A stretch of 64,000 nt of DNA, taken from NCBI GenBank assembly GCA_900550645.1, contig URTA01000006.1, forward strand, positions 1 to 64,000, read 5' to 3'. The position numbers and the translations under genes are program-made. The stretch is from an uncultured Porphyromonadaceae bacterium. Lineage in GTDB: Bacteria > Bacteroidota > Bacteroidia > Bacteroidales > Muribaculaceae. Positions 44,864-52,696 of the stretch are shown piece by piece. The notes below the pieces were generated by a model. The model was not told where the DNA came from and made no database searches. It worked only from the letters and a program-made list of their open reading frames with translations. Numbering within the stretch: the stretch's first letter is position 1; the number at the start of each line of letters is the position of its first letter.

Positions 44864-46177
44864 ATGCCAGCACCTAAACCTAATCCGATTATGAAAGAAA
44901 TAGAGGTGAAAATCAACACTTTGGGACGAGTTCGGAACTCAACAATCAAGATAGCACCCCTTATGGTGTTTTCTGGAGAGTCTGGGCTTGGCAAAAGTTA
45001 TGTTGCCATATTATGCCATTATTTCTTTGAGTTGATGCTCAATAGCAGTACTCTCAATCATTTTTTTACAGACAAACTCAAGTATGATTATTATCCTGAG
45101 TCCAAGGGGTTCGGAGCTTCTGGTTGTGCATTGACGATTGCAAAAAAAGATTTAGAAGAATGGATGTCAGGCGATGTCATCGTATATTTGCAGTATATGC
45201 TGGGCTACCAAGGTCTTGTGGGGGATATTGAAGTGAAATTGCCCGAATCTATACCTGAATATATTGAGTTCAGTTACAAGAAGGATCGGAGTGGCTTGGT
45301 TGATGCAGAGGTGACAAATATAGTTCTTTCTTTGGATTCCCTTAGTTATAGAACACAGGTCGGCGCTCAATTTGAAGAGTCCCCATTGTCGGTTTTATTG
45401 CGGCACTTTTTGATTAAAACGATCATAGGCGACTATCGCGGACTTGAAAGCACATTTGTGCTGCCTCCCTCCCGAGGTCCGCTCTTGTCTGAGCAGATAA
45501 TTCCCAATGCAGGAATGTATTCTGAATTTGTCGCTGGTATGTCAGAGTTGATAAAGGCTAAGCCCAGACCGCAATCTGCTCCTGAAAATGTATTGAAATT
45601 GTTCCAGCATATTCAGGATGGTGAAGTGAAGAGAGTTGACGCAAAATATGTCTATACTACAAGAGGGTTGACTATACCAGTGTCAGCTGCTGCTGCATCT
45701 GTAAAAGAAATTGCACCATTGCAGATACTGGCCAACAATGTAGACGTAAGTAAATGCGCTGTCCTTATTGAAGAACCCGAAGTTCATTTACACCCATTGA
45801 AACAACGAATGATGGCGGATATTGTGGGCGCGTTTTGCCATTGCGGCTCTATTTTGCAGATAACGACTCATAGTGATTACTTTCTCCGTCGCCTTAATGA
45901 GATAATGTTGTTTGATCGAATTTGCAAGCGATTTGGAGATGATTCGGAAATCGTTTCTGAATTATCAGAAAAAACTGGGATAACACAGGATATTGTGATT
46001 TCACCATCTAATGTCCGAGCTTACCTGTTGGAGAAGCATAGTGATGGGACTTCTCATATCATAGAGCAAAACCTTGAGAATGGAGTTCCATTTACGTCAT
46101 TCAGAGATGCGATTGTACAAAACTTGAGTTATCAAGATTTACTGGAGGAGGCAATGCAAGATGACTACTCTCTGTGA
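44864..46177 (+). CDS. ABC/OLD-like AAA ATPase (defence-like cassette)
   Basis: From ATG 44864 about 437 residues. Walker A GESGLGKS (38-45), a signature-like IPVSAAAASVKEIAPL region, and Walker B LIEEPEVHLHP (about 302-312) followed by the His-switch segment ITTHSDYFLRRL. This is the AAA_15/AAA_21 or OLD-like ATPase group, common in phage-defence pairs. The alternative ATG 44891 (MKEIEVKINT) is equally reasonable; a start further left would lie before the promoter's start site. It overlaps the nuclease-like gene by 17 bases. AT-rich compared with the flanking genes. Confidence 0.8.
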   Translation: MPAPKPNPIMKEIEVKINTLGRVRNSTIKIAPLMVFSGESGLGKSYVAILCHYFFELMLNSSTLNHFFTDKLKYDYYPESKGFGASGCALTIAKKDLEEWMSGDVIVYLQYMLGYQGLVGDIEVKLPESIPEYIEFSYKKDRSGLVDAEVTNIVLSLDSLSYRTQVGAQFEESPLSVLLRHFLIKTIIGDYRGLESTFVLPPSRGPLLSEQIIPNAGMYSEFVAGMSELIKAKPRPQSAPENVLKLFQHIQDGEVKRVDAKYVYTTRGLTIPVSAAAASVKEIAPLQILANNVDVSKCAVLIEEPEVHLHPLKQRMMADIVGAFCHCGSILQITTHSDYFLRRLNEIMLFDRICKRFGDDSEIVSELSEKTGITQDIVISPSNVRAYLLEKHSDGTSHIIEQNLENGVPFTSFRDAIVQNLSYQDLLEEAMQDDYSL

Positions 46178-46904
46178 TTCGTTTTTTGACTTGTATGATA
46201 ACACAAAAAAGTTCAGAGCTGTTGTTCGGGATTTTTGTGTTATCAGAGAACATGGTCAAGACAAAGACATAACCCTGCGAGAACTTCGGATTCAATCAGG
46301 AGGAGTCTTTACGGTTTTTGGTCGCCATTTTTATGGCGGAAAATCAAGGACTGGCGGAAAATCAGTTTTTGACGGAAATTCTTACTTCAGAAACTTGTCA
46401 ACAAAACTTCGAGATTGCAACTGTGACGGTGTTGCATTTCTTGTAGACTATAACAACAATGAGCATATTATATTTACTGAAATGAAGTCCACGTTAGGGT
46501 TGAAAACGTTTGTGAATGATGTGATGCCCCAGTTGGCAATGTCTTATATGAAATTTCATACTTGGTTGTCTCTTTGCTGTACAGATAGTGTTAATCCATT
46601 GTCGGTTCATTTTGTGATTGCTGCGTCAAAGTTCGATGATAAGATTGCAGGTGATTTGCTACGCGCATCCCAAGAACGAGAAAACACAAATAATCCTAAT
46701 GGTGAAATGACTAAAGGATCTGATGCACAAATATTTTGGACGCTCGTAAGCAAACGAAAAGACACAATCCCTTTAAGCCGTCTCGAACAAACAAAAAGGA
46801 AACCATTGCCAAAAGAACTACATAAAACCCCAATTAAATTTCACTTGGCATTGTCATCTTCAAGTGATGAATATCATGCTTCTGTCGATTTGGAAATTGA
46901 CTGA
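46161..46904 (+). CDS. Putative PD-(D/E)xK nuclease partner of the ATPase
   Basis: The 247-residue protein has CDGVAFLVDYNNNEHIIFTE followed by MKS, giving Asp89, Glu107 and Lys109 (D-x17-E-x-K), a PD-(D/E)xK nuclease pattern. The rest is mixed helix and strand, with a basic stretch near 215-230. An ATPase followed by a nuclease in a two-gene unit resembles Septu, Gabija or retron-type defence pairs, but this protein does not match their known nucleases by eye. Position inside the tail operon suggests phage-borne exclusion of rivals. Confidence 0.6.
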   Translation: MTTLCDSFFDLYDNTKKFRAVVRDFCVIREHGQDKDITLRELRIQSGGVFTVFGRHFYGGKSRTGGKSVFDGNSYFRNLSTKLRDCNCDGVAFLVDYNNNEHIIFTEMKSTLGLKTFVNDVMPQLAMSYMKFHTWLSLCCTDSVNPLSVHFVIAASKFDDKIAGDLLRASQERENTNNPNGEMTKGSDAQIFWTLVSKRKDTIPLSRLEQTKRKPLPKELHKTPIKFHLALSSSSDEYHASVDLEID

Positions 46905-46934
46905 TACAGTTTAGTCGTTTTGGATGAAAAGCAA

Positions 46935-46964
46935 GAACGCACCAGGAATAGCCCCGATGCGTTC
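46935..46964. terminator. Possible bidirectional terminator hairpin
   Basis: GAACGCA (46935-46941) pairs with TGCGTTC (46958-46964) around a 16-base loop, between the convergent ends of the nuclease gene and the tail chaperone. No long U-run follows, so strength is uncertain. Confidence 0.35.
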
Positions 46965-46985
46965 CACCCTTATATCATATATATA

Positions 46986-47560
46986 TCATGACAACATACC
47001 AAGTGTCTTGACCTGATTTACCTTTATCTGCTGGACGTGGAACCATTCGGCTTCATTCGCCAGCTCGGCAAACTCCTCATCAGACATGGTCTCCAGATTC
47101 ACCCCCGGAAAGTAGTGCCGAATATATATCAGCTTGTGCCGCAGATATTCGTTGTCCTTTACTTCCGAGGCTTCGATAAATTTATGAGACGGCCGTTACG
47201 CATCTCAATCATCTGGGAGAACTGTCCCATGAGCCCGAAGAGGAAGAGAGACTCGTCGTCGATGAGTTCCTTGTCGCCGTCGAGGAAGCAGTCGTATGCC
47301 AGCTGGCGCATCGCTACTGCGTTGTTGCCTTTCTGACTTGCCGTGAGGTACTTGCTGAAGGCCTGGAATGAGGGCTGGCGGAAGTAGGCGATGTACTGTT
47401 TCTTGTCGTCGTAGTCTGCGCCTTCCACCATCATCGGGAAGACAACCTTCAGCGAGGCATCCTTCTCTTTCAGTTCCTTGACCTTCTTCTCGATTTCTGC
47501 TTGGAGTTCAGGTGAGAGTGCGTCGTTCTCCTGCTCCAGAAGTTCGTTTTGATAGTCCAT
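46986..47560 (-). CDS. Tail assembly chaperone with -1 programmed frameshift (gpG-gpGT type)
   Basis: The short product (133 residues, stop at 47159) is acidic and chaperone-like. Codons 126-128 read ATA AAT TTA and hold a canonical slippery heptamer A AAT TTA (47183-47177). A -1 slip there opens a 63-residue extension in the other frame (IEASEVKDNEYLRHKLIYIR and onward) ending at 46986; the fused protein would be 191 residues. Order (tube, chaperone, tape measure) and design match lambda gpG/gpGT-type tail chaperones that load the tape measure. The coordinates cover the frameshifted product. Confidence 0.8.
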
Positions 47561-47593
47561 AATTGCTACAGTTAAGTTATTTGGATTCTATCA

Positions 47594-47601
47594 ATGAATA
47601 G
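47594..47601 (-). promoter_or_regulatory. Candidate phage late promoter element before tail chaperone
   Basis: On the minus strand CTATTCAT followed by TGATAGAATCC, 33 bases before the chaperone start. Confidence 0.45.
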
Positions 47602-47654
47602 TAGGAAGGTGAAGGATGCGTTTTATTGGAGGTTCAAAAGTTTAGTCAAAATAA

Positions 47655-48014
47655 TCAGCAATCATATAGGGGCTTATTGATGCTGTTCATTTTTCTACGT
47701 TTCTCCCATTCTGGATATGTGCGGTCTTCAATCATGGCAATCCAAGATGGCTCTTCTTTTGAAGTGATAGAGAGCCGTGAACAAACTTCGTCCTTCCCGA
47801 AGTCGAAAACCAATCGACCAAAAACCTCATCGAGAAACGAAGATAAATATCCATTAACTCCATCGAGGTCAATGACGATTTTGGCATTGGAAATGGAGGC
47901 TGTCACAAACTGCTTCTTCAGAACTTCACAGTAGAATTGCTCTCCAGAATCTGACCCTTGGTTGATATATCTTGGGCCAGGACTTAGTGAAAAATCTTTT
48001 ATGCGAACAATCAT
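47655..48014 (-). CDS. Second STAS-like DUF4325 protein, orphan
   Basis: The 119-residue protein is a paralogue of the one at 23051-23392: SPGPRYINQGSDSGEQF, then DLDGVNGYLSSFLDEVFGRL and EEPSWIAMIE align with the same motifs in the same order. No GHKL or membrane partner lies beside it; it stands alone between the tail-tube terminator and the tail chaperone. It may act with the STAS-GHKL ATPase in trans, mimic or inhibit a host partner-switch, or be a remnant of a larger cassette. Confidence 0.75.
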   Translation of the reverse strand: MIVRIKDFSLSPGPRYINQGSDSGEQFYCEVLKKQFVTASISNAKIVIDLDGVNGYLSSFLDEVFGRLVFDFGKDEVCSRLSITSKEEPSWIAMIEDRTYPEWEKRRKMNSINKPLYDC

Positions 48015-48061
48015 GGGTGTAATGTTTTAGATGCTGTAAATCAAAGAAATAGATGCGTCGC

Positions 48062-48099
48062 TAAAAGAAACAGGGCTGCTCATCTCCGAGCAGCCCTGT
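48062..48099 (-). terminator. Strong rho-independent terminator after the tail tube gene
   Basis: A perfect 12-bp stem (48070-48081 with 48088-48099, six-base loop) followed on the minus strand by TTTCTTTT. It ends the sheath-tube transcript. Confidence 0.88.
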
Positions 48100-48134
48100 C
48101 CCAACTAACCCTATTGAAACAACTATGAATCAGA

Positions 48135-48590
48135 TCACTTCGTTGAAAGGATGATCTTGAACGGATTCAGCTCAAACTCCTTGGTGAGGTTGGTGTCGTC
48201 TTGTTCTGCCTCCATGCCGTCCTCTGTGAAGAGACAACCCTTCAGCGTCACGGTCTCCGTAGTCCAGTCGTCTGTGCCGAGCTCATTCGCCCAGGAAATC
48301 ACGAGGTCAAACTCGCCAAGAGCCATCAGCGTACCCTTGTAGGCGCGGAGCTGGGTCTGGGTGTTGTAGTCCATCGTGATAGATGCCGTGTATTCACGGT
48401 TGCCGAAACCCCTGTTGACCGGTTCGCCGCCAAGGCCGTAGTTGGTCTTTACGTTGCGCTTGATGTTCCACTTTATACCCGACACGCCCTGGAGGATGAG
48501 CGGATTGGCGGAGTTCGTTCCAGTCAGGCCTTCAGCCGTCAGCTGGACCATAGACCAGGAGTAGGCTACGTTATTTACTATTGTTGCCAT
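48135..48590 (-). CDS. Tail tube protein
   Basis: A 151-residue beta-rich protein directly after the sheath gene, with a strong terminator behind it, the usual sheath-tube pair. Segments such as GIKWNIKRNVKTNYGLGGEP and ITMDYNTQTQLRAYKGTLMA fit a tube monomer of the DUF2597 or gp19-like type. It would polymerise into the inner tail tube. Confidence 0.75.
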   Translation of the reverse strand: MATIVNNVAYSWSMVQLTAEGLTGTNSANPLILQGVSGIKWNIKRNVKTNYGLGGEPVNRGFGNREYTASITMDYNTQTQLRAYKGTLMALGEFDLVISWANELGTDDWTTETVTLKGCLFTEDGMEAEQDDTNLTKEFELNPFKIILSTK

Positions 48591-48594
48591 TTAG

Positions 48595-49923
48595 TTATGC
48601 GTGAAGTACAAACCCTTCGGTTACGTCAATAAGTTTCGATGTACCCACAGGAACGAGGGTATAGCTGATCATCAGCTTGTCATTTTTAAGAATGTTCTGG
48701 GAAGCAGGGATGTTGACCTTGCCGATGCCCGAAATCTCCTCGGCCGATACCATGGCGTTCAGAACGTCGGTTATTTTGTTGGTGAACACCGTTATCTGAG
48801 CCGCAGAGAGCGCACCAGTTGTCGGGTCTACCTTGATAGGCGAGTTCACATACGGGAGAAGGACTGTGCGGACAAGTCTGCGAGACTTGTTGATTACACG
48901 GTTTCTCGAGATGGTGCGGTAGTCATCCTCGGAACAAGACTGGTCGCCGGAGAAATATACCTTGCCGGGAAGACCTGTATACTTGCAGAGGAACACATAG
49001 CCGAGGTCATCGAGGTGGTCAAGCTGGGTGCTTGTCAGAGACGAATAGCGCGTTGTGTTCGTATATGCGTCGCCTGTCTTGGTCACGTCGCCGAAACCGA
49101 ACTCGATGTCGGGGAAGTATGCCTGCATCTCGTGGTTCATGACGTAACCGATGCTTTCAGCCACATTGGAGGTAGCCAATACACCGAGAGCCGCGCCGAC
49201 AATTCCGATGGGCGTGGCCGAGTCAAGCGCAAGGTGCATAGCCCGTACATCAGTGTCAATGCCCTGAGAAAGCAGCACCGATACATAGCGGCAGTCCATA
49301 ATGCAGCTCGGTATCTTGCTGAACACTACCTTGTCATCCGTACCGTCAGCCTTCTTGATCTTTGCCGTGTTAGCGCAGAGAAGGATGTGAGCTGGAGCGA
49401 AATACTCGTTGGCAAGCGTCTTGGCCACAAGCTGAAGGTCCTGAACGATGTCAACAGCGTATGTTTCAGCGGACTTGTCAGTCTCACGCCACAGGCTCTG
49501 TTCTGTCCATACGCCGAACTGGCTGATTTCTCCGTCAGCCTCCTTCTGCATATTGACGATTGCGTTCCAGTCGTTCTTGCAGTCTGCGAAGGCCACGAAC
49601 AAGCGGCCCGAACCTCCGTTGATCTGGAAGAAATGCTCAATATGGTAGTATGGGATTCCCATGAAGAAATCCTGGCTCACGCCTGAAGAGTCAACCTCTC
49701 CAGTGTATGCCGTTATGCCAGCAGCCTTAACCTCGTCAAGGTTGTTGAACTCTACAACAGTGTCCTTGAACTTGTCAGCCAGCGTGGCACCGACACCTTC
49801 CGTCCAGATTTTCTCCTGTCCGGAAACGTCAAAAAGAAGACCGCAAACCTTCTCGGCGAGACTGGTGCTTTCCGCACCGATGTTGCCGTTGGAGTCGGTC
49901 ATGCGTACACCGCCTAATGCCAT
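48595..49923 (-). CDS. Contractile tail sheath protein (DUF2586-like)
   Basis: The 442-residue protein resembles sheath subunits: N-terminal MALGGVRMTDSNGNIG, a central alpha/beta domain, DDLGYVFLCKYTGLPGKVYF, and a C-terminal region (RVINKSRRLVRTVLLPYVNS, ... GIGKVNIPASQNIL) typical of DUF2586 or Mu-type sheaths. It shows the virion has a contractile tail. It is followed by the tube gene with four bases between. Confidence 0.82.
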   Translation of the reverse strand: MALGGVRMTDSNGNIGAESTSLAEKVCGLLFDVSGQEKIWTEGVGATLADKFKDTVVEFNNLDEVKAAGITAYTGEVDSSGVSQDFFMGIPYYHIEHFFQINGGSGRLFVAFADCKNDWNAIVNMQKEADGEISQFGVWTEQSLWRETDKSAETYAVDIVQDLQLVAKTLANEYFAPAHILLCANTAKIKKADGTDDKVVFSKIPSCIMDCRYVSVLLSQGIDTDVRAMHLALDSATPIGIVGAALGVLATSNVAESIGYVMNHEMQAYFPDIEFGFGDVTKTGDAYTNTTRYSSLTSTQLDHLDDLGYVFLCKYTGLPGKVYFSGDQSCSEDDYRTISRNRVINKSRRLVRTVLLPYVNSPIKVDPTTGALSAAQITVFTNKITDVLNAMVSAEEISGIGKVNIPASQNILKNDKLMISYTLVPVGTSKLIDVTEGFVLHA

Positions 49924-49944
49924 TGCTCAAATACTTTTTTGGTT

Positions 49945-50205
49945 TTACTTCGTGTAGTAGGGGTTGGAATACAATTTCGCTCCCATCCGCAGGTTTTCAG
50001 GCGTACCGGGAACAAACACGCCGCCTATGCGGTCAACATATATAGTTTCGTGCTGGGGAAATTCAGCAACTATAGCCTTCACTTCATCGGTTATCTCCGC
50101 AGTCTCGGTCTTTCCAGTGTCTCCAGTATCCGTAGTTCCTGCGGCCGGTGTCTGCTCGTCGTCCTGCGACTGAACGTCCGCCATTGCTTTTACTCGCTGT
50201 GCCAT
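49945..50205 (-). CDS. Small acidic head-tail or tail accessory protein
   Basis: An 86-residue protein with a Thr/Asp/Gly/Ala-rich low-complexity first half and a compact C-terminal half (VDRIGGVFVPGTPENLRMGA). It is between the capsid terminator and the sheath gene. Possibly a decoration or connector protein; no family recognised. Confidence 0.55.
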   Translation of the reverse strand: MAQRVKAMADVQSQDDEQTPAAGTTDTGDTGKTETAEITDEVKAIVAEFPQHETIYVDRIGGVFVPGTPENLRMGAKLYSNPYYTK

Positions 50206-50223
50206 TATTGTTTCTAATTAGAA

Positions 50224-50263
50224 GGAAGGGGGCGGAGCTTCGTTTGTTTCTCCACTCCCTTCC
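50224..50263 (-). terminator. Imperfect hairpin after the major capsid gene
   Basis: A 14-base stem (50224-50237 with 50250-50263) with 12 Watson-Crick pairs, one wobble and one mismatch, then TTCTAATTAG on the minus strand. It may partly terminate capsid transcripts, giving more capsid than tail message. Confidence 0.55.
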
Positions 50264-50284
50264 CTTGGTTAATATCTCAGTTTC

Positions 50285-51376
50285 TTACGCAGCTATCTTG
50301 TAAGGAGTCCAGACGATTATCTCACCCGGAAGGACGAGGTTCACGTCCATCTTGAGACGCATCTGGAAGAAGAACAGCTCGGAGTTCGCCTGCAAGCGCT
50401 CTACCTTGATTGACTCCTGGTCGGTAGCGTAGTCAACGCCCATCCAGAGGCAGGAGTTCTCATCAGGGGTGAACTTGCCGAGGAATATGGTGCTGTCGGG
50501 GATACCGTTGATGACAACGATGCGCTTGCCCTTGAAGCGGTACTTGTTGACATCGGGGTTCTCGACATACTTCACGTCCTTGCTGGTCAGGTACTGGTCG
50601 TAGAGGTCCCACATATCCCAACCCATTACGAACTTGAGTGCGCTGTGCTTGCGGATCTGCTTAGGACACTTGCGCCACATTGCATAGAGAGCGTCCTCGA
50701 CACCCTTGCCAGTGGTGATTTCAGCGTTGCCAGCCAGAAGAACCTTGCCTGAAGCAAGCTCGTTGGCATCTGCGCCGCTTGATTTGCCCTGCTCTGCGAG
50801 GTTGAGGATTGCACGCATCAATGCACCATTGAAGTACTTCATCGGGCCGGCAGCAGAGTCGCCGCCAAGCACAACAGCGTCAGTGATGGTTGTCGGGCCA
50901 GTTACCTTCGAGGTATCCTTGCCGCCAAGACGCGCACCCCAAATGGAGTCGTTGATGTACTGATCCTTCTTGTCGAGGAGAAGTCGCAGCATCTTTGCCT
51001 GAACTCTGGGGTCAAGGTCACGGAACACGAGCGGGCCTTCGGGCTGGAAGGGACGCCAGTACTGCTCAAAGTCGCGAGGATTGAACTCCAGGTAAATCAT
51101 GAAGTCCTCTGGAACGAGGTAACGCTCGGAGATGGTGTACTGGTTGAAAGTCGCGTCGCTTTCTGTCTGTCCGCCGTGGGTGGAATTAGGGGTCGGCACA
51201 TTGTCCTGAACGATCTTGCCCAAGTTGATGTGCGGAAGAACAAATTTCTTTTGGATGCCGGTGCGAATATGTATCAGGCCTTCCTTGAAAGTGTCATTCT
51301 CCTCGACTGTATATCGAAGCAGGTCTTCAAGGACTTCACCAGAATAGGTATTGCCGGCGTAATTTATAGCAGCCAT
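50285..51376 (-). CDS. Major capsid protein
   Basis: A 363-residue protein directly after the protease-scaffold gene, with segments in keeping with HK97-like capsids: a helical N-arm, ERYLVPEDFMIYLEFNPRDF, KFVMGWDMWDLYDQYL and a C-terminal strand SELFFFQMRLKMDVNLVLPG. Followed by a hairpin terminator. Assignment rests on gene order and composition. Confidence 0.85.
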   Translation of the reverse strand: MAAINYAGNTYSGEVLEDLLRYTVEENDTFKEGLIHIRTGIQKKFVLPHINLGKIVQDNVPTPNSTHGGQTESDATFNQYTISERYLVPEDFMIYLEFNPRDFEQYWRPFQPEGPLVFRDLDPRVQAKMLRLLLDKKDQYINDSIWGARLGGKDTSKVTGPTTITDAVVLGGDSAAGPMKYFNGALMRAILNLAEQGKSSGADANELASGKVLLAGNAEITTGKGVEDALYAMWRKCPKQIRKHSALKFVMGWDMWDLYDQYLTSKDVKYVENPDVNKYRFKGKRIVVINGIPDSTIFLGKFTPDENSCLWMGVDYATDQESIKVERLQANSELFFFQMRLKMDVNLVLPGEIIVWTPYKIAA

Positions 51377-51379
51377 TGA

Positions 51380-51928
51380 TTAGTGTGTGTTTCCAAATTT
51401 ACGAAGTTCAAAATTCTCGCCGAGGACTTCCTTAACCTTCTCGTCCATGAGCTTTTCAGCTGTCTTGGTCGCGTTGGCTATGGCGTCGTCAACGTTCTGC
51501 TTGTCATTGGCAATCTCGTCAGTAATCACCTCGCGTGCCGGGATTGAAGCCAGCGTAGCCTTGACGGTCTCGAAATGAACTTCAGCCATAGCGAGCCAGT
51601 CGTTCTTGGATTCTGCCGGAATCTTGTTCGCGTCTATTGCGGACTGCACCAGTGCTTCGCGCTCTGCAACCTTGGCTGCGGCTTCAGCGTCCTGGTATTC
51701 TTTCAGCTTTGCTTCTGTTTCGGTCAGCTTTGTCTGAAGGTTTGACACTTCAGCTTCCTTGCCCTTGTACTTGATGTTCAGAGCCTCGAACTGGGACTTC
51801 ACGTCCTTGAGTTCGCTTTGGGCAGACATCAGTTCACCGATGCGAGAAGTAACGGTTGCAGCCGGCGTGTCCTTAGGCAGTCCAAGTTGAGCGAAAAGAG
51901 CATCGAAAAGAGTGTTTTCTTGTTCCAT
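51380..51928 (-). CDS. Internal in-frame scaffold protein (candidate)
   Basis: ATG at codon 242 of the protease gene (MEQENTLFDALFAQLGLPKD) opens the scaffold half alone, about 182 residues. A late-promoter-like element CTATTCTTCATCAAAAC lies at 51975 and downstream, 39 bases before that ATG. This mirrors lambda C/Nu3, where the scaffold is made from a start inside the protease gene and in excess. Confidence 0.55.
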   Translation of the reverse strand: MEQENTLFDALFAQLGLPKDTPAATVTSRIGELMSAQSELKDVKSQFEALNIKYKGKEAEVSNLQTKLTETEAKLKEYQDAEAAAKVAEREALVQSAIDANKIPAESKNDWLAMAEVHFETVKATLASIPAREVITDEIANDKQNVDDAIANATKTAEKLMDEKVKEVLGENFELRKFGNTH

Positions 51929-52651
51929 TACCTTTTTTGCTTGGGTTTCAGCTATTTTGTTTTGATGAAGAATAGCAAGGGTTTTGCTGATTAGTTTATT
52001 CTCATCAACCGCAGCTCCCATTATTTCTCGCAGGGATTCCGCACTTGCAATGCCGTCAATTTTCTCACGGATGCTGTCGCTGACCTGTTTCGGGGTCTTG
52101 ATGACGTTCTTTGCCGGGATTATTCCTGCCTTTACGACGTCTTTGGCGCTCATGTATGTGCCGTCAGCATCGCCTTCTCCGTCCATGATTTCCTTTACCT
52201 GCTCCTTGGTCAGGCCAAAACGCTTCCGGTAAATTGTTTCCAGCTGCGCTCTGAAAGCCTCTATCATGTTCTTGATGTCGATGTCGTCCGGATCGTCGCA
52301 GTAGCAGAACGGGTTGTGTATCATCAGGATTGAATAGTCGTGCATATACAGCTTGTCACAGGCTGCCCATATTACGCTGCCCATGGATGCCGCGATGCCC
52401 TCGATGACGCCATGTACCTCGATAGGGCAGGACTGGATGACAGAGAAAGCAGCCATGCCGGCTATTACCGAACCGCCTTCAGAATTAATCATAACGACAA
52501 TCTTCGACGGCTTGACATAATCTTGCAACCAGAGAAACTCGTCATTGAATCGCTCGACAGTGTCTGGGCATACAGGTCCGAAGAAACGTATCACAGCAGG
52601 TTTGTCCTGCTTCGCTTCCCCGACTACATATTTCAGTTTGTCTTTATCCAT
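51380..52651 (-). CDS. ClpP-like head maturation protease fused to scaffold
   Basis: The 423-residue protein has an S14 ClpP-type domain (about 1-200) with Ser89 in GIAASMGS and His112 in MIHNPF, then a helical, coiled-coil scaffold half (about 245-423) with Ala/Glu/Lys repeats. This is the usual phage prohead protease-scaffold fusion. A late-promoter-like element and ATG inside the gene suggest the scaffold is also made separately. Ends four bases before the capsid gene. Confidence 0.9.
   Translation of the reverse strand: MDKDKLKYVVGEAKQDKPAVIRFFGPVCPDTVERFNDEFLWLQDYVKPSKIVVMINSEGGSVIAGMAAFSVIQSCPIEVHGVIEGIAASMGSVIWAACDKLYMHDYSILMIHNPFCYCDDPDDIDIKNMIEAFRAQLETIYRKRFGLTKEQVKEIMDGEGDADGTYMSAKDVVKAGIIPAKNVIKTPKQVSDSIREKIDGIASAESLREIMGAAVDENKLISKTLAILHQNKIAETQAKKVMEQENTLFDALFAQLGLPKDTPAATVTSRIGELMSAQSELKDVKSQFEALNIKYKGKEAEVSNLQTKLTETEAKLKEYQDAEAAAKVAEREALVQSAIDANKIPAESKNDWLAMAEVHFETVKATLASIPAREVITDEIANDKQNVDDAIANATKTAEKLMDEKVKEVLGENFELRKFGNTH
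51968..51975 (-). promoter_or_regulatory. Late promoter-like element inside the protease gene
   Basis: On the minus strand CTATTCTT followed by CATCAAAAC, almost the same as the element before tape measure (CTATTCTT CATAAACTC). Inside coding sequence, 39 bases before the internal scaffold ATG. Confidence 0.5.
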
Positions 52652-52667
52652 TGTTCGTGTTTTGTAT

Positions 52668-52675
52668 AAGAATAG
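52668..52675 (-). promoter_or_regulatory. Candidate late promoter element before protease
   Basis: On the minus strand CTATTCTT followed by ATACAAAAC, 16 bases before the protease start, in a 45-base intergenic gap. Confidence 0.55.
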
Positions 52676-52696
52676 AATCGCATGACACGCAGGTTG

